Source of the DNA: Amaurobius ferox
Taxonomy: Eukaryota; Arthropoda; Arachnida; Araneae; Amaurobiidae
Reading direction: 5' to 3'
NCBI GenBank assembly: GCA_951213105.1
Contig: OX578135.1
Span: forward strand, 162,905,250-162,969,249
Length of the DNA: 64,000 bases
Shown here piece by piece: positions 35,001 through 46,389 of the stretch. Every line of letters begins with the position of its first letter. Position 1 is the stretch's first letter. The notes under the pieces are model-generated. The model searched no databases. It was not told the DNA's origin and worked only from the letters and a program-made list of their open reading frames with translations. Made by a program: the position numbers and the translations under genes.

Positions 35001-35129
35001 GGATCATTGCGACGTCCACAGAACATTTGTGGTACCATGTGTGCTGTATGGGTGGTTTGTGCACTTCATTTTTGACAGAACTATTAATCATTTTAATTCA
35101 CTTTTATATACATATTCCATACAGTAATA

Positions 35130-35760
35130 CGAATTTTCAGAAAAAAAAAGTATAATCTCCAAAACCGTAAATGGAAATCCTTACTGAATCCCATATGCCC
35201 CTCTAGAATTTAAGGCTGATCCATATCAGTCATCACCTAAGCTCTATAGATATCCTTAGAAATAGATGTTTCAAGGAAAATTTTTGAGCCTAAAGAAAGA
35301 AAAAAAAAAGCAGAAGTGGGAAATCTTTAGTGAACCCCCAACCATCAAGGTGCAAATCCATAGTGAACCCTGGCCCCGTTCCAGAATTTGGTATTGAATC
35401 CATAAAAGTCATTATCTTTATCTATAGACAATTCTGAAAAATATATGATTTAAGGAAAATTTTTGAACCAAATTTGGAAAAAAAACCGGAAGTAAAAATT
35501 CTTTGAACTACACTTACCTCCTCCATAATTTGATGTGAAATCCCTATTATCAGTTATCATCTAAGCTCTATCTATAGCCAATTTTGAGATATAGACTTTT
35601 CAAGTAAAATGACAATATTTGAACCAGAAATGAAAAAGAACCAAAAGTGGAAATCCATAGTGAACCTCCCCTCCACCCCTTTGAAATATGATGCCAACTT
35701 CAAATCAGTCATCATCTGAGCTCTATCTGTAGCAGATCCTGAGAAATAGATGTTTGAAGG
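35130..35760. repeat. Degenerate tandem minisatellite, right block
   Basis: Four units of roughly 150-180 bp with the words CCATATCAGTCATCACCTAA, GCTCTATCTATAGCCAATTT and GAAATAGATGTTTCAAGGAA. They are homologous to, and in the same orientation as, the block at 25200-26190. Confidence 0.8.
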
Positions 35761-36639
35761 AAACACTTTACCTAAAAATGATAATATGGCATATTGTTTG
35801 CTACCAATAAAACTTATTGCATGATACAGCACAACCGCAATTAAACAAATGCCAAGGGACTAGCATAAATACTCGTGAAATCGAGGTACTACTACTACGT
35901 AAAACTAAAGTCTTACCTTTAGATGTGTTTTAAAATTCATTGTGGTTTCAAAAGTCTCATTTATGACCGCACATTTTAGTTTAATTATGACCGCACATTT
36001 TAGATATTTACGACTGCACATTTTAGATAATTGGCATTCCCCCATATTTTTCTATTATCAATAGGTATCACTTTAAAACATCTTTCATTTAATACTGCAT
36101 ACCATGCACGTCATATTCCATTAATTCTCTAAATACATTTACATTATGAGCAGCAGTATCTTCCACCTTTTCTCATGTCTGTGCACTAACTAACTGCACT
36201 GCATCTACTCAATTTATATTAAAATATATACAATGAATGCATACACAGCTGAACAGATTGCCTATGCTTCTGTTTCTACAAAGAATGCAAGTTCAAGCTC
36301 TCTTCTTACCACTTTTCTTTATCCATATAGGCAGAAAAGAGCTATCTACCAAACAACATTATATAATTCCAATATAAACATAAAGTTTATAACAGAAACT
36401 ATATTTTTCATAGGTTACGACAGACACTAAACATCCCATTAATTAACATCTTTATCGATGCCTGGTTGAAAAAGGATGTTTAGATTAAGTCCCAGAAACA
36501 GATTCAATGACTAATTAGCCTTTCTTCCATTTGGGAATCATTCATATGCAGTTTAAACACAATAGTTTGAAGTCTGAAGAAATGTACTTTGAGTATTTTG
36601 AAAATACAAAATACTCTGAAAATGTATTTTCGATACAGC
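35761..36639. other. AT-rich non-coding DNA
   Basis: A small direct repeat GACCGCACATTTTAG occurs twice near 35965-36005, with a third variant (GACTGCACATTTTAG) at about 36011. No gene recognised. Confidence 0.45.
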
Positions 36640-37060
36640 CCAACTCTGTACTGGACGAGTTGCAAATCCAACTGTACACGACGAGATGTTATGTCAGCAC
36701 GGGATGATAGATACCGCATCCGCATGGTAGTGATGGACCATACAGCTTAATCTCAACAGTTGGCAGAATGTTGGAGCACTACTATAGGTGTGCCATTGTC
36801 TGCTCCATCAATTCTTCAGCATCTGCTACACCGTGGACTGCATGCAAGAATTCCTTTGTACAGGATTCCCCTGAAGCTAAATCATCGAAGAATGCAGCTA
36901 CAATGAGTGCCGACACTGGCATGCTGATTGGCAACAAGTTGTCTTTTCCAATGAATCCCACTTTAATTTTGGGTACAGTGATGGCCGTATCCACATTAGA
37001 CACCATAGCAGTGAATATAGACCTGAAAATAGGCATTCGCTGCAGGTCGATTAAACAATG
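36640..37060 (+). pseudogene. Tc1 transposase remnant, second copy of the family
   Basis: Plus strand, mixed frames: TRRDVMSARDDRYRIRMVVM, LHARIPLYRIPLKLNHRR, HWHADWQQVVFSNESHFNFG, SDGRIHIRHHSSE. This is the N-terminal half of a Tc1 transposase, of the same family as the element at 11907-13249, which has SDDCIHIRHYSSE at the same place. The first catalytic Asp is replaced by Asn (FSNE for FSDE). The match stops near 37060 before the second catalytic block and no inverted ends are seen, so this is an internal fragment. Confidence 0.82.
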
Positions 37061-37959
37061 CAAGTTGGTGATTAAATAAAACAATTAACCATCCACAACG
37101 CTCCCCGTAACAAAAAGAAAAAAAAATAAAAGAGCAGAAATGTGAAGAATGTTAAACAAGTAGCCCTCTTCCAACAAATAAAAATATTTAAACAATTTTC
37201 ATTTTTTTTTCAACTTCAGATTTTGTTAAATATTCTATGTTTAGTACGTATTTGGAGTAGAAAGTTCTTGAGATTTGAACTCTGTAAGCAATTTTGCTCT
37301 AAAGCCAATATTCAAAATATAGCTTTCTGGACTAGGGTTTTTTTGAGCCACCGTTTACTGCAACATGTTTGTTTGTTTATATTGAGTCTGTAAAAACACA
37401 GAATAATTGAAAGGAAAGCGTTGTGTCTAGATTAGTTAATTGCAGTAGTTTTAATCTTTACCGGCTTTGATAAAATAAAGAACGTATTTCCCTCATATTA
37501 TTCAAATCTTACCCCACAGGGGTAACATTGTCCCTTGGGGGTGAATTTTGCTTAAAACGTTGATTTTCTACTATCACCAGTGGTTTTAAATAAACAAAAC
37601 TCTAATTTATGTCATAGCCTAATATTTTTACTTTGTGATGCATATATTATGAAATTCAAAAGTGAATTCAATCACTTTATAAAATTTTTATAACTTAGAC
37701 AAGAAAATTTTGAAGAAAATAAAGACTGAAAAAAACTTTCTGTGAGCGGAAGAAGAGGTAAAGCCTAGGTACGTGGGGGTCAAATATGGTCCAATTTACT
37801 TATTTTAACCCGTTCGTGATCGCCAAGTGAAGGAAGAAGCGTTTTCGCTAGACCATGTGTAGCGAGAATCATCTGCTACTCCAAGCCCAGGCACTTATTG
37901 CTGCTAAGCCTAATGCGGCAAAAAATCGTATTATAAAAACTTGGCATTGATCATTTGAT
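37061..37959. other. Non-coding DNA
   Basis: No element or gene recognised. A short inverted motif ACCCCACAGGGGT sits near 37511. Confidence 0.45.
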
Positions 37960-38530
37960 TCATCAAACATATTGTAATTGCGCTGTTTCAGAATATAGAT
38001 GCACAGAAATTAAGCAAAAATAAAGCAGTTTTAGGATGGATACAACACTAAATATAAATTAAAAAGAGCTTTAAAAACCACGATTTTGACACAAGATGGA
38101 TGCCATATTTTATTTTGAAGTGGGTCACATGATCTCTTCATATAATATGGGTGTAATTATTATTTTAATTTTTATTTAAAAAACTACCGAATATATTTTG
38201 CTGAAATTATTTTCATATTTTTTATGGGATAATTTGAATATTTCCTAAAACTTTCGAAGCAATTTGTGAATATTAAATTCGCTTAAAAAGTGTTTGAATC
38301 ATTAGGTCCCATGATAGGGTTCAATGTATTTCATTTTTTCAACCCGGGTTCAATCCAAAACTAACAGGGTGATATTATTCATTTATATTCCCATATGTCC
38401 CACAGACCATCTGAACAACATACTGAAATTTGATTTTGATAAAGTCATTGTTAAGGCAGTTATCGTGCAAACGGGCAGACAGACAGACAAAATGAACAAA
38501 GTCATAAACACTTTTTAACTATGTTGTAAA
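37960..38530 (+). repeat. Third copy of the 9-kb dispersed repeat
   Basis: Same orientation as 8795-9620 and without a SINE in it. It is therefore the empty-site reference showing that the CATATAATATGGGTGTAATT segment is contiguous. It ends GACAAAATGAACAAAGTC, after a GACAGACAGACA run. Confidence 0.85.
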
Positions 38531-38593
38531 GGGTTAATAAAAAGATTGCAATAAAATGCCTTCTTTATATTTTGTACATTTTAGAAAAAAATA

Positions 38594-38629
<36 letters not shown>

Positions 38630-38903
38630 ATTTTTACCATTTTAATTACAATTTTCCCAAAAGTGATACATATTCCCTCAATGCATAGGTCAATATGTTG
38701 AAGGCCTAGACCAAACAGCCAACCCACAGGCTGATGGCAGTTAAAAGTGTGGCCGGATAGGTCATGTGTTGTGTTAGTTAAAATTTTTGCAAAAAAAATT
38801 GATTGGTCCTGTTCCCCAAAAAACGGAAGATGGTTGTCAGCCCTGGCAAAGCAGTTCTTGCTGCTGACATGCTAAGTACCAACCAGTAAGTTATTGACTG
38901 TTA
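38531..38903. other. Spacer with (AT)n and coding-like tail
   Basis: An (AT)n run at 38598-38625 is followed by a more balanced stretch (38700-38903) that seems to continue across the hAT insertion into 40927-41174. See the remnant there. Confidence 0.45.
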
Positions 38904-39194
38904 ACACAGGTGCCGACTTTCAAAAATTTCGGGGAGTGCTCAAAAATTAAAATATCTTTAAAATTTTTTAATCATTCGGAAAAATGGTAGCTCATCATGA
39001 ATTTAATGAAGACCTACAACGTTTGCAAAATTGATCAAGATGAAACATAAACCCATGCAGAACCTATAACCCCATCAGGGGCGTCTCCCAGACCGAAATC
39101 CAGGATGGGGGGGGCAAATGGCCTAAAAAACCGTAATAACATAAATGAGAAAAGTATTTGCACTCTCATTTGCTAGTAATTTCTGTTATTACTT

Positions 39195-40810
39195 ATACAA
39201 AATGTATTTAATTGGACTTGGGCTCTCTTTATGAATTCGTCTGCGATTAAATCCATGTTTAATTTGGCAGCTATCTCCTTATGAACATGCAGAATAGCCA
39301 CGCTACTTAGTCTCTGCTGCTTCATTGTAGATCTCAAGTAAGTCTTGAGTCGTCGGAGAGTAGAAAAAGATCTTTCAGATGTACAGGATGTAACCGGAAC
39401 TGTTAATATTCAGTTTATTAATTTACAGAACTCTGGTATGAGCGAGTGGAGAGAAATATTTTCTTTTCAATATTAAAAAATTCAACTATATCAGATATAC
39501 TGTTAATTTCTGCAGAATTCCCCTTAACTGTGTCCCAAAACATATCCCGGTGAAGTTACAACCTTTTGCCATCAGGGGCGCGGTAGCCCATTGGTTAGCG
39601 CGCTGGAGTTGCACTCGGTAGGCCCGGGTCGATTCCAGCCACTGCCAAAACTGCTGCCGTGTTCATGCGGAGTACGATCACGTTAAACATGTGGGTCCGA
39701 AAGTCCTTCCGAGAGGTTGGTGGTAGGGGAAGGAGGCTACGGTCCCTGTGGATGCCTCCCCCACTGGGTTCCGGTCTAAATTGGGTGGCACTTCCCGACC
39801 GTCCAAACAGTTACCTTACACCTTTCTGGTAGGTCGGACGGTCTGGGTTTCAACAACAACCTTTTGCCATCAAAATCCGAACCGTAAAAAGATACTATTT
39901 GTTCTTCACTTTTAATTTTATTGAGGGCAAAGTTTTTAATCATGGAAAGATGCTACATCGTCTTTTTTTCAATTCTTGTTTTTAGGAACTTATGACATTG
40001 TCCACTAATTAAAAGTAAATTTGACGATATCTTTCTTTAGGTGACTGAAATTGATGAAGATCACTTCCCTCGTCAAATCTTCTTGCAATTTTTCTAATCC
40101 GTGGAAGGAAAGGATCTTCTAAGTCCAATTCTACACCTTTTTTTATTACTTCTTCCCATAAATCCTCAGAATTATTTTTTTCTCTCTGAGTCTGAATAGA
40201 CTCTACTACACTTTTGATGTAATTATTTGCATCTTGAAAGTTCAAGGATGTTTTCTGGAGAGCAATATTTAATGTCTCTACTCTTTGAAAGACAAAAATA
40301 ATAATTTTTGTCATAAAGGAAAATTCGAATTCTTGATTTTTTTTAAGAAAGCTGTTAGCTTTTGCTCCTGCTTCACTAACTTCCTTGCACATACTTTCAA
40401 GGAACTTAATGACCGTTTCGTAATTTTTTTCCAGTGATGAAATGGAGCTAACTCTCAAACACCATCTAGTTGGGCAGAATGGTCGCAAGGAAACTATATC
40501 GTCTGAACCCAATTGAAATGTTTGGAAAATTTTTAATCTCCTTGGAGATCCTCTTATAAACGATATTAACTAGCACACCAAAGTTAAGTAATCACGAATT
40601 ATTTGTAATTTGCACATACTGTCTTGCACTACCAAATTTAAAGTATGTGCAAAACAATGAATATAAATAGCCCTTGGCTCAATCGACAAAATCATTGATT
40701 GCAGTCCTGAAAGATGGCCGCTGACATTAACAGCTCCATCGTAGCATTGGCCACGGCAATTTTTGATATCCAGACCAAAGCAAGCTAGAACATCTGATAT
40801 TGCATATAAG
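39195..40810 (-). pseudogene. hAT transposase relic, ZMYM1-like, split by a SINE
   Basis: Minus strand from 40810: SDVLACFGLDIKNCRGQCYD and GAVNVSGHLSGL (the catalytic core region with CYDGA), then IYIHCFAHTLNLVVQDS. The open frame 40512-40009 follows (167 codons: RPFCPTRWCLRVSSISSLEK, EVSEAGAKANSFLKK, then coiled-coil-like sequence). After the SINE comes the dimerisation segment TVPVTSCTSERSFSTLRRLK with QQRLSSVAILHVHKEIA. The order and motifs match ZMYM1-like hAT transposases. The N-terminal zinc-finger region is absent, and stops occur near 40570 and before the dimerisation block. The relic differs in sequence from the one at 15890-17330, so it is a separate lineage. Confidence 0.87.
39575..39857 (+). 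mobile_element. SINE, tRNA-headed, full length, inside a hAT
   Basis: Plus strand. The head, from about 39576, reads GGGCGCGGTAGCCCATTGG, with box B reading GGGTCGATTCC (one T lost). The common body and CAACAACAAC end follow. The exact 15-bp duplication AACCTTTTGCCATCA (39560-39574 and 39858-39872) lies within hAT coding sequence, so the SINE moved after the hAT had landed. Confidence 0.95.
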
Positions 40811-40976
40811 AAAATTGGTTAAAGATAAAATTTTGGAGAGTGCTGAGCACCCCCCCCCCCCCCTAAATTTCCCCGGGGGGTGCTAGAGTACCCAAGCATC
40901 CCTGCAGTCGACACCTATGACTGTTAAACCTACTAAGAAGGGTGTAGCAGCATCGAAAAAAATTTTTTAACAGTAC

Positions 40977-41174
40977 ATGAAAACAGAACCCAGTGGAACA
41001 TCTGAACAAAAGCTCAAGAGGTTTAAAGTTGTAGCTAATCAAGGTTTTCGTTTGTCATGTGATTTATCTGATCTTGAAGAAGATGTCAACCTGTTGTCAG
41101 GTGAGAATGATTTTTGTATGTTAGATAATCTGCTTTTAGATGACAATGTCACTATGGGCTTTTTTCATAATTAA
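40977..41174 (+). pseudogene. Unassigned coding-like remnant interrupted by the hAT
   Basis: Open for 65 codons with balanced, non-repetitive composition: KLKRFKVVANQGFRLSCDL, then an acidic DLEEDVNLLSGENDF. Similar coding-like sequence lies on the other side of the hAT (about 38815-38903). No family is recognised; it could be the C-terminal end of a DNA-transposon protein. The frame ends at the piggyBac-type element's TTAA. Confidence 0.25.
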
Positions 41175-41190
41175 GAATATTACCATTTAA

Positions 41191-42384
41191 CACTAGAATG
41201 ACGGAAGTGGTCATTTTGACCACATAACTACATTGAGAAACGGGTAGATCGATACAAATAGCCCCCCCACTCTTTTTTCTAAGTACAAAAGTGTACCGAG
41301 TTGGCGAGTTTCTCCGAGTTTTGAAATTGACTCCTCCCCATTCAAGTGATGTATATTCCAGTGTTTTAAAATAAGCTCCTCCTACCAAAGTGACCAAAGT
41401 ATTTTACAGTTTTATGAACTGGAATTTTGAATGTAGATGATAGTGCAATTCAATTTGAATAAAAGTGAATAACACTCATAAAAAAATTACAAAATAAGAT
41501 TTTTGTACACTCTAAAAATATTGCATAACTTGCGCATGCAATTGAAGAATAAAAACTTTTAAAATTTTAGAAAACATATTGAAACACACGATACTTAAAA
41601 TATTTTATGATTTCAAATCAATTTCAAAAACTTGTAACTCGAAACTTCGAAAATTTTAAAAGGACTTTAAAGAAATTTATTAAAAGGATGATCGAACTTT
41701 AACGAAATTTAAGAAAAACAATAGTTAGAAAAAATATTGTATTTAACAAAATTAAAAAAAAAAAATACTTCGAAAATATACGAAATTTAAAAAAAAAATG
41801 ATTGTACTTTAATAAAATTCAAGAAAAAATTATACTTAGAAAAATGATTGAACTTTAATGAAATTTAAGAAAATGCAATACTTAGAAAAAAGATTGTACC
41901 TACTTTAATAAAATTCAAGAAAAAAACTATACTTCATCCATACAAACAAGCTTTCTTGAATACACGTACAATCTCCAACGGAACACGTTATCTAAAATAT
42001 TCGCACAAATCCATTTACAGTGTACCAGATGTCATTGAAAATCTTAATCTGCAATCCAATTAAATTTACAGAAAATATTAAATGAATGTATAAATACGAA
42101 CGTCACGTGCTAAATGTTTAATGAAAATACAAGATAGATGTGCAGCGAAAATACTCAACAAATCCGATTAAAAAAGATCTGATGAAATATCTATTTCTGA
42201 TTAAAATGCAGAATCCGAAAAAGCCGTGTGTTGATTGGATGTCAGAAAGTCGTGGGCTACCAGATTGGCGATGAAAACAGAATAGAATTGTAACCCGGTG
42301 CTTCGTGCCAAAGGAGCTATGGGAGGCTATTCTATCGATCAACCAAGAAACGATTCCTCCAAAAATTCCTCCGTCGTTCTAGTG
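41191..42384. mobile_element. piggyBac-type non-autonomous element, invaded by a long-TIR element
   Basis: TTAA duplications (41187-41190, 42385-42388) flank matching ends CACTAGAATGACGGA and, inverted, CACTAGAACGACGGA. The same ends, CACTAGAAC..., bound the element at 60931-61473 that carries piggyBac coding remains. Only about 90 bp of the element itself remain on the two sides of the inserted long-TIR element (41242-42344). Confidence 0.87.
41242..42344. mobile_element. Long-TIR (MULE-like) non-autonomous element, nested copy
   Basis: Ends GGGTAGATCGATA... and inverted GGTTGATCGATAG..., then about 60 bp of related terminal sequence. The interior has degenerate 46-bp AT-rich repeats (41600-41930) shared with the copy at 46390-47723. 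The flanks GAGAAAC (41235-41241) and AAGAAAC (42345-42351) look like a mutated target duplication. The uninserted site is preserved as GAGAAACAATTCCTCC in the 61-kb piggyBac copy. Confidence 0.8.
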
Positions 42385-42388
42385 TTAA

Positions 42389-43544
42389 TACACATTGTTT
42401 TGTAGAAAATTTGTAATAGCCAACTCTTTCATTATTTAAGGTTTAGAAAGTTCTTACAGGTTATGAAATGTATTTGTTTAATCTTTTTAAATTAAAATTT
42501 CATTTGTCTGTATTGAATGTACATGAATTTAATTTGTAACTCCATAAAAATTGGGTAAATTTTCACAAGTAAAATTGACCCCAATTCTAAGGTGGTCATG
42601 ACTACCTTACTAAACATTTATATTGACACTAATGGAATTCTAAATTGACTTACGTGTAAAAAACAAGAAAGGGACAAAGTTACCCTCAAACACCAGGTAA
42701 CTTGACCCTCTCTTGTATTTTTATCCTGAGTAATCTATACAATGAAAAGAAAATTTAACAAACTGGAATGAAAGATATTATTCAAATTTATGTATAAAAA
42801 ATATTTCCAAATAATTTTTTACATAAAATTGGAAGGATATTTGATGAAAACTACAAATAATTGTTCATTCTACCCCAGTTGATAGTATTTGTCAGTATCG
42901 AAGTTGCATATTAGAAAACAAGAGGATCAGACAATAGAAAATGAGGAGTCGAAGATTTGAGGTACTGACTGCACAGCCCTGATGATAGGTAATTAAACTG
43001 GGGCTCAGTAGTCGGCTGCCCAGACACTTGAAAATCAAGGCTGAATAGTAATGCCTTTAAATTGCGAATAAGTGATTTTATGAGAATATTTAAAATTCTG
43101 CCATTGTTAACATCCTCAAAAATAATAATTTTAAATTATAAACATTTCATGAGAATAAAACAAATCAAATTCTGTTTCTTGACTTCACACTGGCTTCCTT
43201 AAAACATAAATATCTGTAAACATGGAGGAAATTAGAGGATGTAGTACACTTTATGGCATTTTCCCAAAGACCGGTACGGTTCAGAATTTGGAGACTTTTT
43301 TTGGAGCCAATTCTCTTATGGTGCCCGGTGTTTTTAAAATGCATCTTTAACTTATAGAAAGGCACTTCTGGTAATTTTTTTGAAAATTTAACAATATTCT
43401 AACAATTTAAATTTTTTTTTTTTAAAGTTGGTACTTAGAAATGTAATAAAAACGAAACTTAGAAGAAATTTATAAAGGTTGATACTTAGGTTTTAATTTG
43501 TAAAGGTTGAAGAAATTTAGGTACTTTTCAGACAGTCATTCTCT
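42389..43544. other. Non-coding DNA
   Basis: Nothing recognised. Near 43430-43500 AT-rich words such as GTACTTAGAAATGTAATAAA resemble the interior of the long-TIR family and recur at 44765-44820, so they may be the edges of an element that carries the next array. Confidence 0.4.
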
Positions 43545-44700
43545 GTTAAAGGCCGCTATGTAGAAACAGCCGTTTGTGTAATAGTTGATCCATAGTAATT
43601 CGAACATGGATCTACGTCCACTAGAAAAATATCACAGAATCCGGCCCCAGCTAGCTGTTGGAGGCCGCACATAGCAACAGCTATTTGTGTAGTGTTCCAT
43701 GGCTCATACAGTAATGTAGCAATTCGAATATGGATCTGCGTCTACTAAATAAAATCACAGAATACGGCCCTGTTAGTTGTCGGAGGTCGCATGTAGCAAC
43801 AGCTATTTGTGCAACAGGTGTTCTGTGGCTCATAGAGTGATGTAGCAATTCGAACATGGATGTACTCCAGCAAAAAAAATCACAGAAACCAGTCCTGCAG
43901 GCTGTCGGAGGTCGCACGTAGCAACAGCTATTTGTGCAATAGATGTTCCATGGCTCATAGAGCGATGTAGCAATTCGAGCATGGATCTACGCCTGCTGCA
44001 CTGACTTAACTTGTTATGCTTTCCCGCTAAAAAACACAAAATCCAGCCCTCTGGCTGTCTGAAGTTGTAACTGCTTTTTGTGCAACTTGTGTTCTGTGGC
44101 ACATAGAGCGATGCATCAATTCAAACATGGATCTAAGCCCACTAAACGGGCTTACCTGGATATGCTCACCCGCTAAAAAAATCACAGAATCTGATCACAG
44201 AATCTGTCGGAGGTCGCAGATAGAAACATAACAGCATGTCGGAAGCCACACATAATAGCTATTTGGGCAACAGGTGTTCCGTGGCTCACAGAGTGATGTA
44301 GCAATTCGAACATGGATCTATACTCACTAAAAAACATCACAGAATCCGACCCCGCTAGCTGTCGGAGGTCACATGTAGCAACAACTATAACTAGTGTTCC
44401 GTGGCTCATAAGAGTATAGCAATTTGAATATGGATCTACGCCCACTAAAAAACATCCCATAATCTGGCCTCGCTGGCTGTCGGAGGTCGCACGTAGCAAT
44501 TGCTATTTGTGCAACAGGTTTTCCGTGGTGCTCTGAGCCATGGAACACCTGTTGCACAGACAACCTTTTGCTACGTGTGAACTCCAACAGCCAGTGGGAC
44601 TGGATTCAGTGATGCTTTTTCAGCGGGCGAGCTTAGCGAGGTAAGATCATAAAGCGGTCATAAGTCCATGTTCGAATTGCTACAGACCAACTGTTGCACA
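43545..44700. repeat. Tandem array, 110-190 bp units, ending in an inverted unit
   Basis: About seven units share TAGCAATTCGAACATGGATC, TACGCCCACTAAAAAACATC, ACAGAATCCGGCCC, GGAGGTCGCACGTAGCAACA and TATTTGTGCAACAGGTGTTC in that order. Units vary by indels. After about 44530 the same words appear reverse-complemented (GGAACACCTGTTGCACA, then ATGTTCGAATTGCTACA), so the array folds back on itself. Confidence 0.85.
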
Positions 44701-45253
44701 AATGTCTGTTGCCATATTGTAACAAGATCCGACTGTCACCCCCATTAACCAAAAAGTACAGAAATTTGATAAAAAATTATACTTAGAAGAAATTTAATAA
44801 AAAGTGAAACTTAGAACATTCGTACTCACTTGCAATCAACCACTGATTCATACACCATGCAATTACATTTATTTTACCACTATCATTCAAACCATAAAAA
44901 AACTACTAAATCTTTTACTCTTCACAGCCATTTAGCACACACAAAACAAATAAAAAAACTTGACAAACTGTGAAAAAAGATCTCCAAGCCTTGCTCCAAT
45001 CTATCAAATTCTAAAATTAACATATGGTTGAATGTAAAAATCCAAAATCAACGTAGCTATTTAATCAAAAAATGTTCAAAACGGCTGAGCAGAACAGCAA
45101 AAGCAAGAACTGCACTGCTGTTCTGCACAAATTTCCCTAAAGAGGGTTGCCAGTGTTGCAAAAAGCCGCCAAGGTCGCAACATAGCACTCCACTTATCGC
45201 CAATTCGGCGTGAAAAAAAAGGACTATCGGTTTCTGGGATTGAACCCACTTTA
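44701..45253. other. Non-coding DNA
   Basis: No gene recognised. GGGTTCAATCCC, on the minus strand near 45233-45244, resembles a Pol III box B, but no box A or cloverleaf could be fitted. Confidence 0.4.
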
Positions 45254-46389
45254 TTTATAAACAGGGCCGGCTTAAGGCACCAGCAAAACAAGCACTTGCT
45301 TGGGGCAGCACATTTTAAGGGCGGAATTTTAGTTAACAAGGTATTACATAAAAAAAAATTCTGGGGCGCGTGCAACTGCATTTACAAATACAGTTGCATG
45401 AGCTAAAAAATAAAACAAAATACTGAATAAATGTTAAAAATTTGTTCCCAGATAAAAGAGTGAAAACTGCTATCATTCATTCTCCCCTTGGAAAAAGAGG
45501 ACCAGAGGGCAGAAATGTGATGGCTTCCAGTATGTCACCCCAATCGGTTATCTTGCAACGCAAGTAACCGCTAATTACTTTAGAGCACCGGGAGTCCAGT
45601 ACAGCTGTCAACAGAACATCTAGGGCGGCATATTAACCATTATCTGTCAACTGAAAAAGCTTTTATGTGAAACTGGTTTTTGTTAACTATTCCATGAACA
45701 TTGCTTGAAACGATGGGGTTCCTCTCTTCGAGGAGTAATACTAGCTCTAATCCCAGAATTGCGGTGCCAGGATACCCATCCTTGTTAATTATTCTTCTAC
45801 TCTCCAAATCCGGAAATCATCTCCCCCATCACTCAGACACATAAATAAACGACTTCTTTCACATCTATGCCAAAACAGGTGTCCGCATTGGAAGTAATTA
45901 GAAAACTGGACAAGGACAGGTCTCAAAAGACATCTTTGAAACATCGGTGAACCATTGTAGAATTTATGGTACATACACACACCAAGCAATCCCATCGGCT
46001 ATGAAACATGTGTTTATCAATAATTTTGTTCTGTGTGAGATTTGTTCTGGGTTGAATCAGTTTAGTCATACGTTTCGGTGAGAAAGTCAAATCCAAATGT
46101 CATTTTTTTTGCCGCATTCGTATTTCTTTCTAAATGTTATACAGTTGAACTTGACATTATGTAAAATATTCATCTAGCATTTTGTGTAATTATAAAATGT
46201 AAGGTAAGTAAGATCTAATTATTTTATCATTGTTTAAATTTGTTTCTATTAACGTATAACATAGTAGATCCCCATCAAGGGGATCGAGATTATTCTAAAT
46301 TCCAGGTGTAAAATTGGTATAGTCTTTAATTTAAAGATCGTAATAGTTTTCATTATAACAATTTATATACAGCATCTAGTTGAGTTACC

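Larger units (their letters stand above)
38904..40918 (-). mobile_element. hAT transposon with 8-bp target duplication, carrying a SINE
   Basis: GACTGTTA occurs exactly at 38896-38903 and 40919-40926, the 8-bp duplication typical of hAT. Just inside, the ends pair imperfectly: CAGGTGCCGAC on the left and GTCGACACCTAT on the right. Between them lie minus-strand hAT transposase remains and one SINE insertion. Without the SINE the element is about 1.7 kb, so it is internally deleted. Confidence 0.88.

Noticed and set aside
36782..37084. 100-codon minus-strand frame with membrane-like composition
   Set aside because: It is antisense to the Tc1 transposase remnant at 36640-37060.
43681..44587. 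Overlapping Cys-containing minus-strand frames as a small-peptide family
   Set aside because: They follow the units of the tandem array and drift in frame from unit to unit.
45210..45250. Pol III box B as evidence for another SINE
   Set aside because: Only a single box-B-like word was found; no box A, tail or target duplication.
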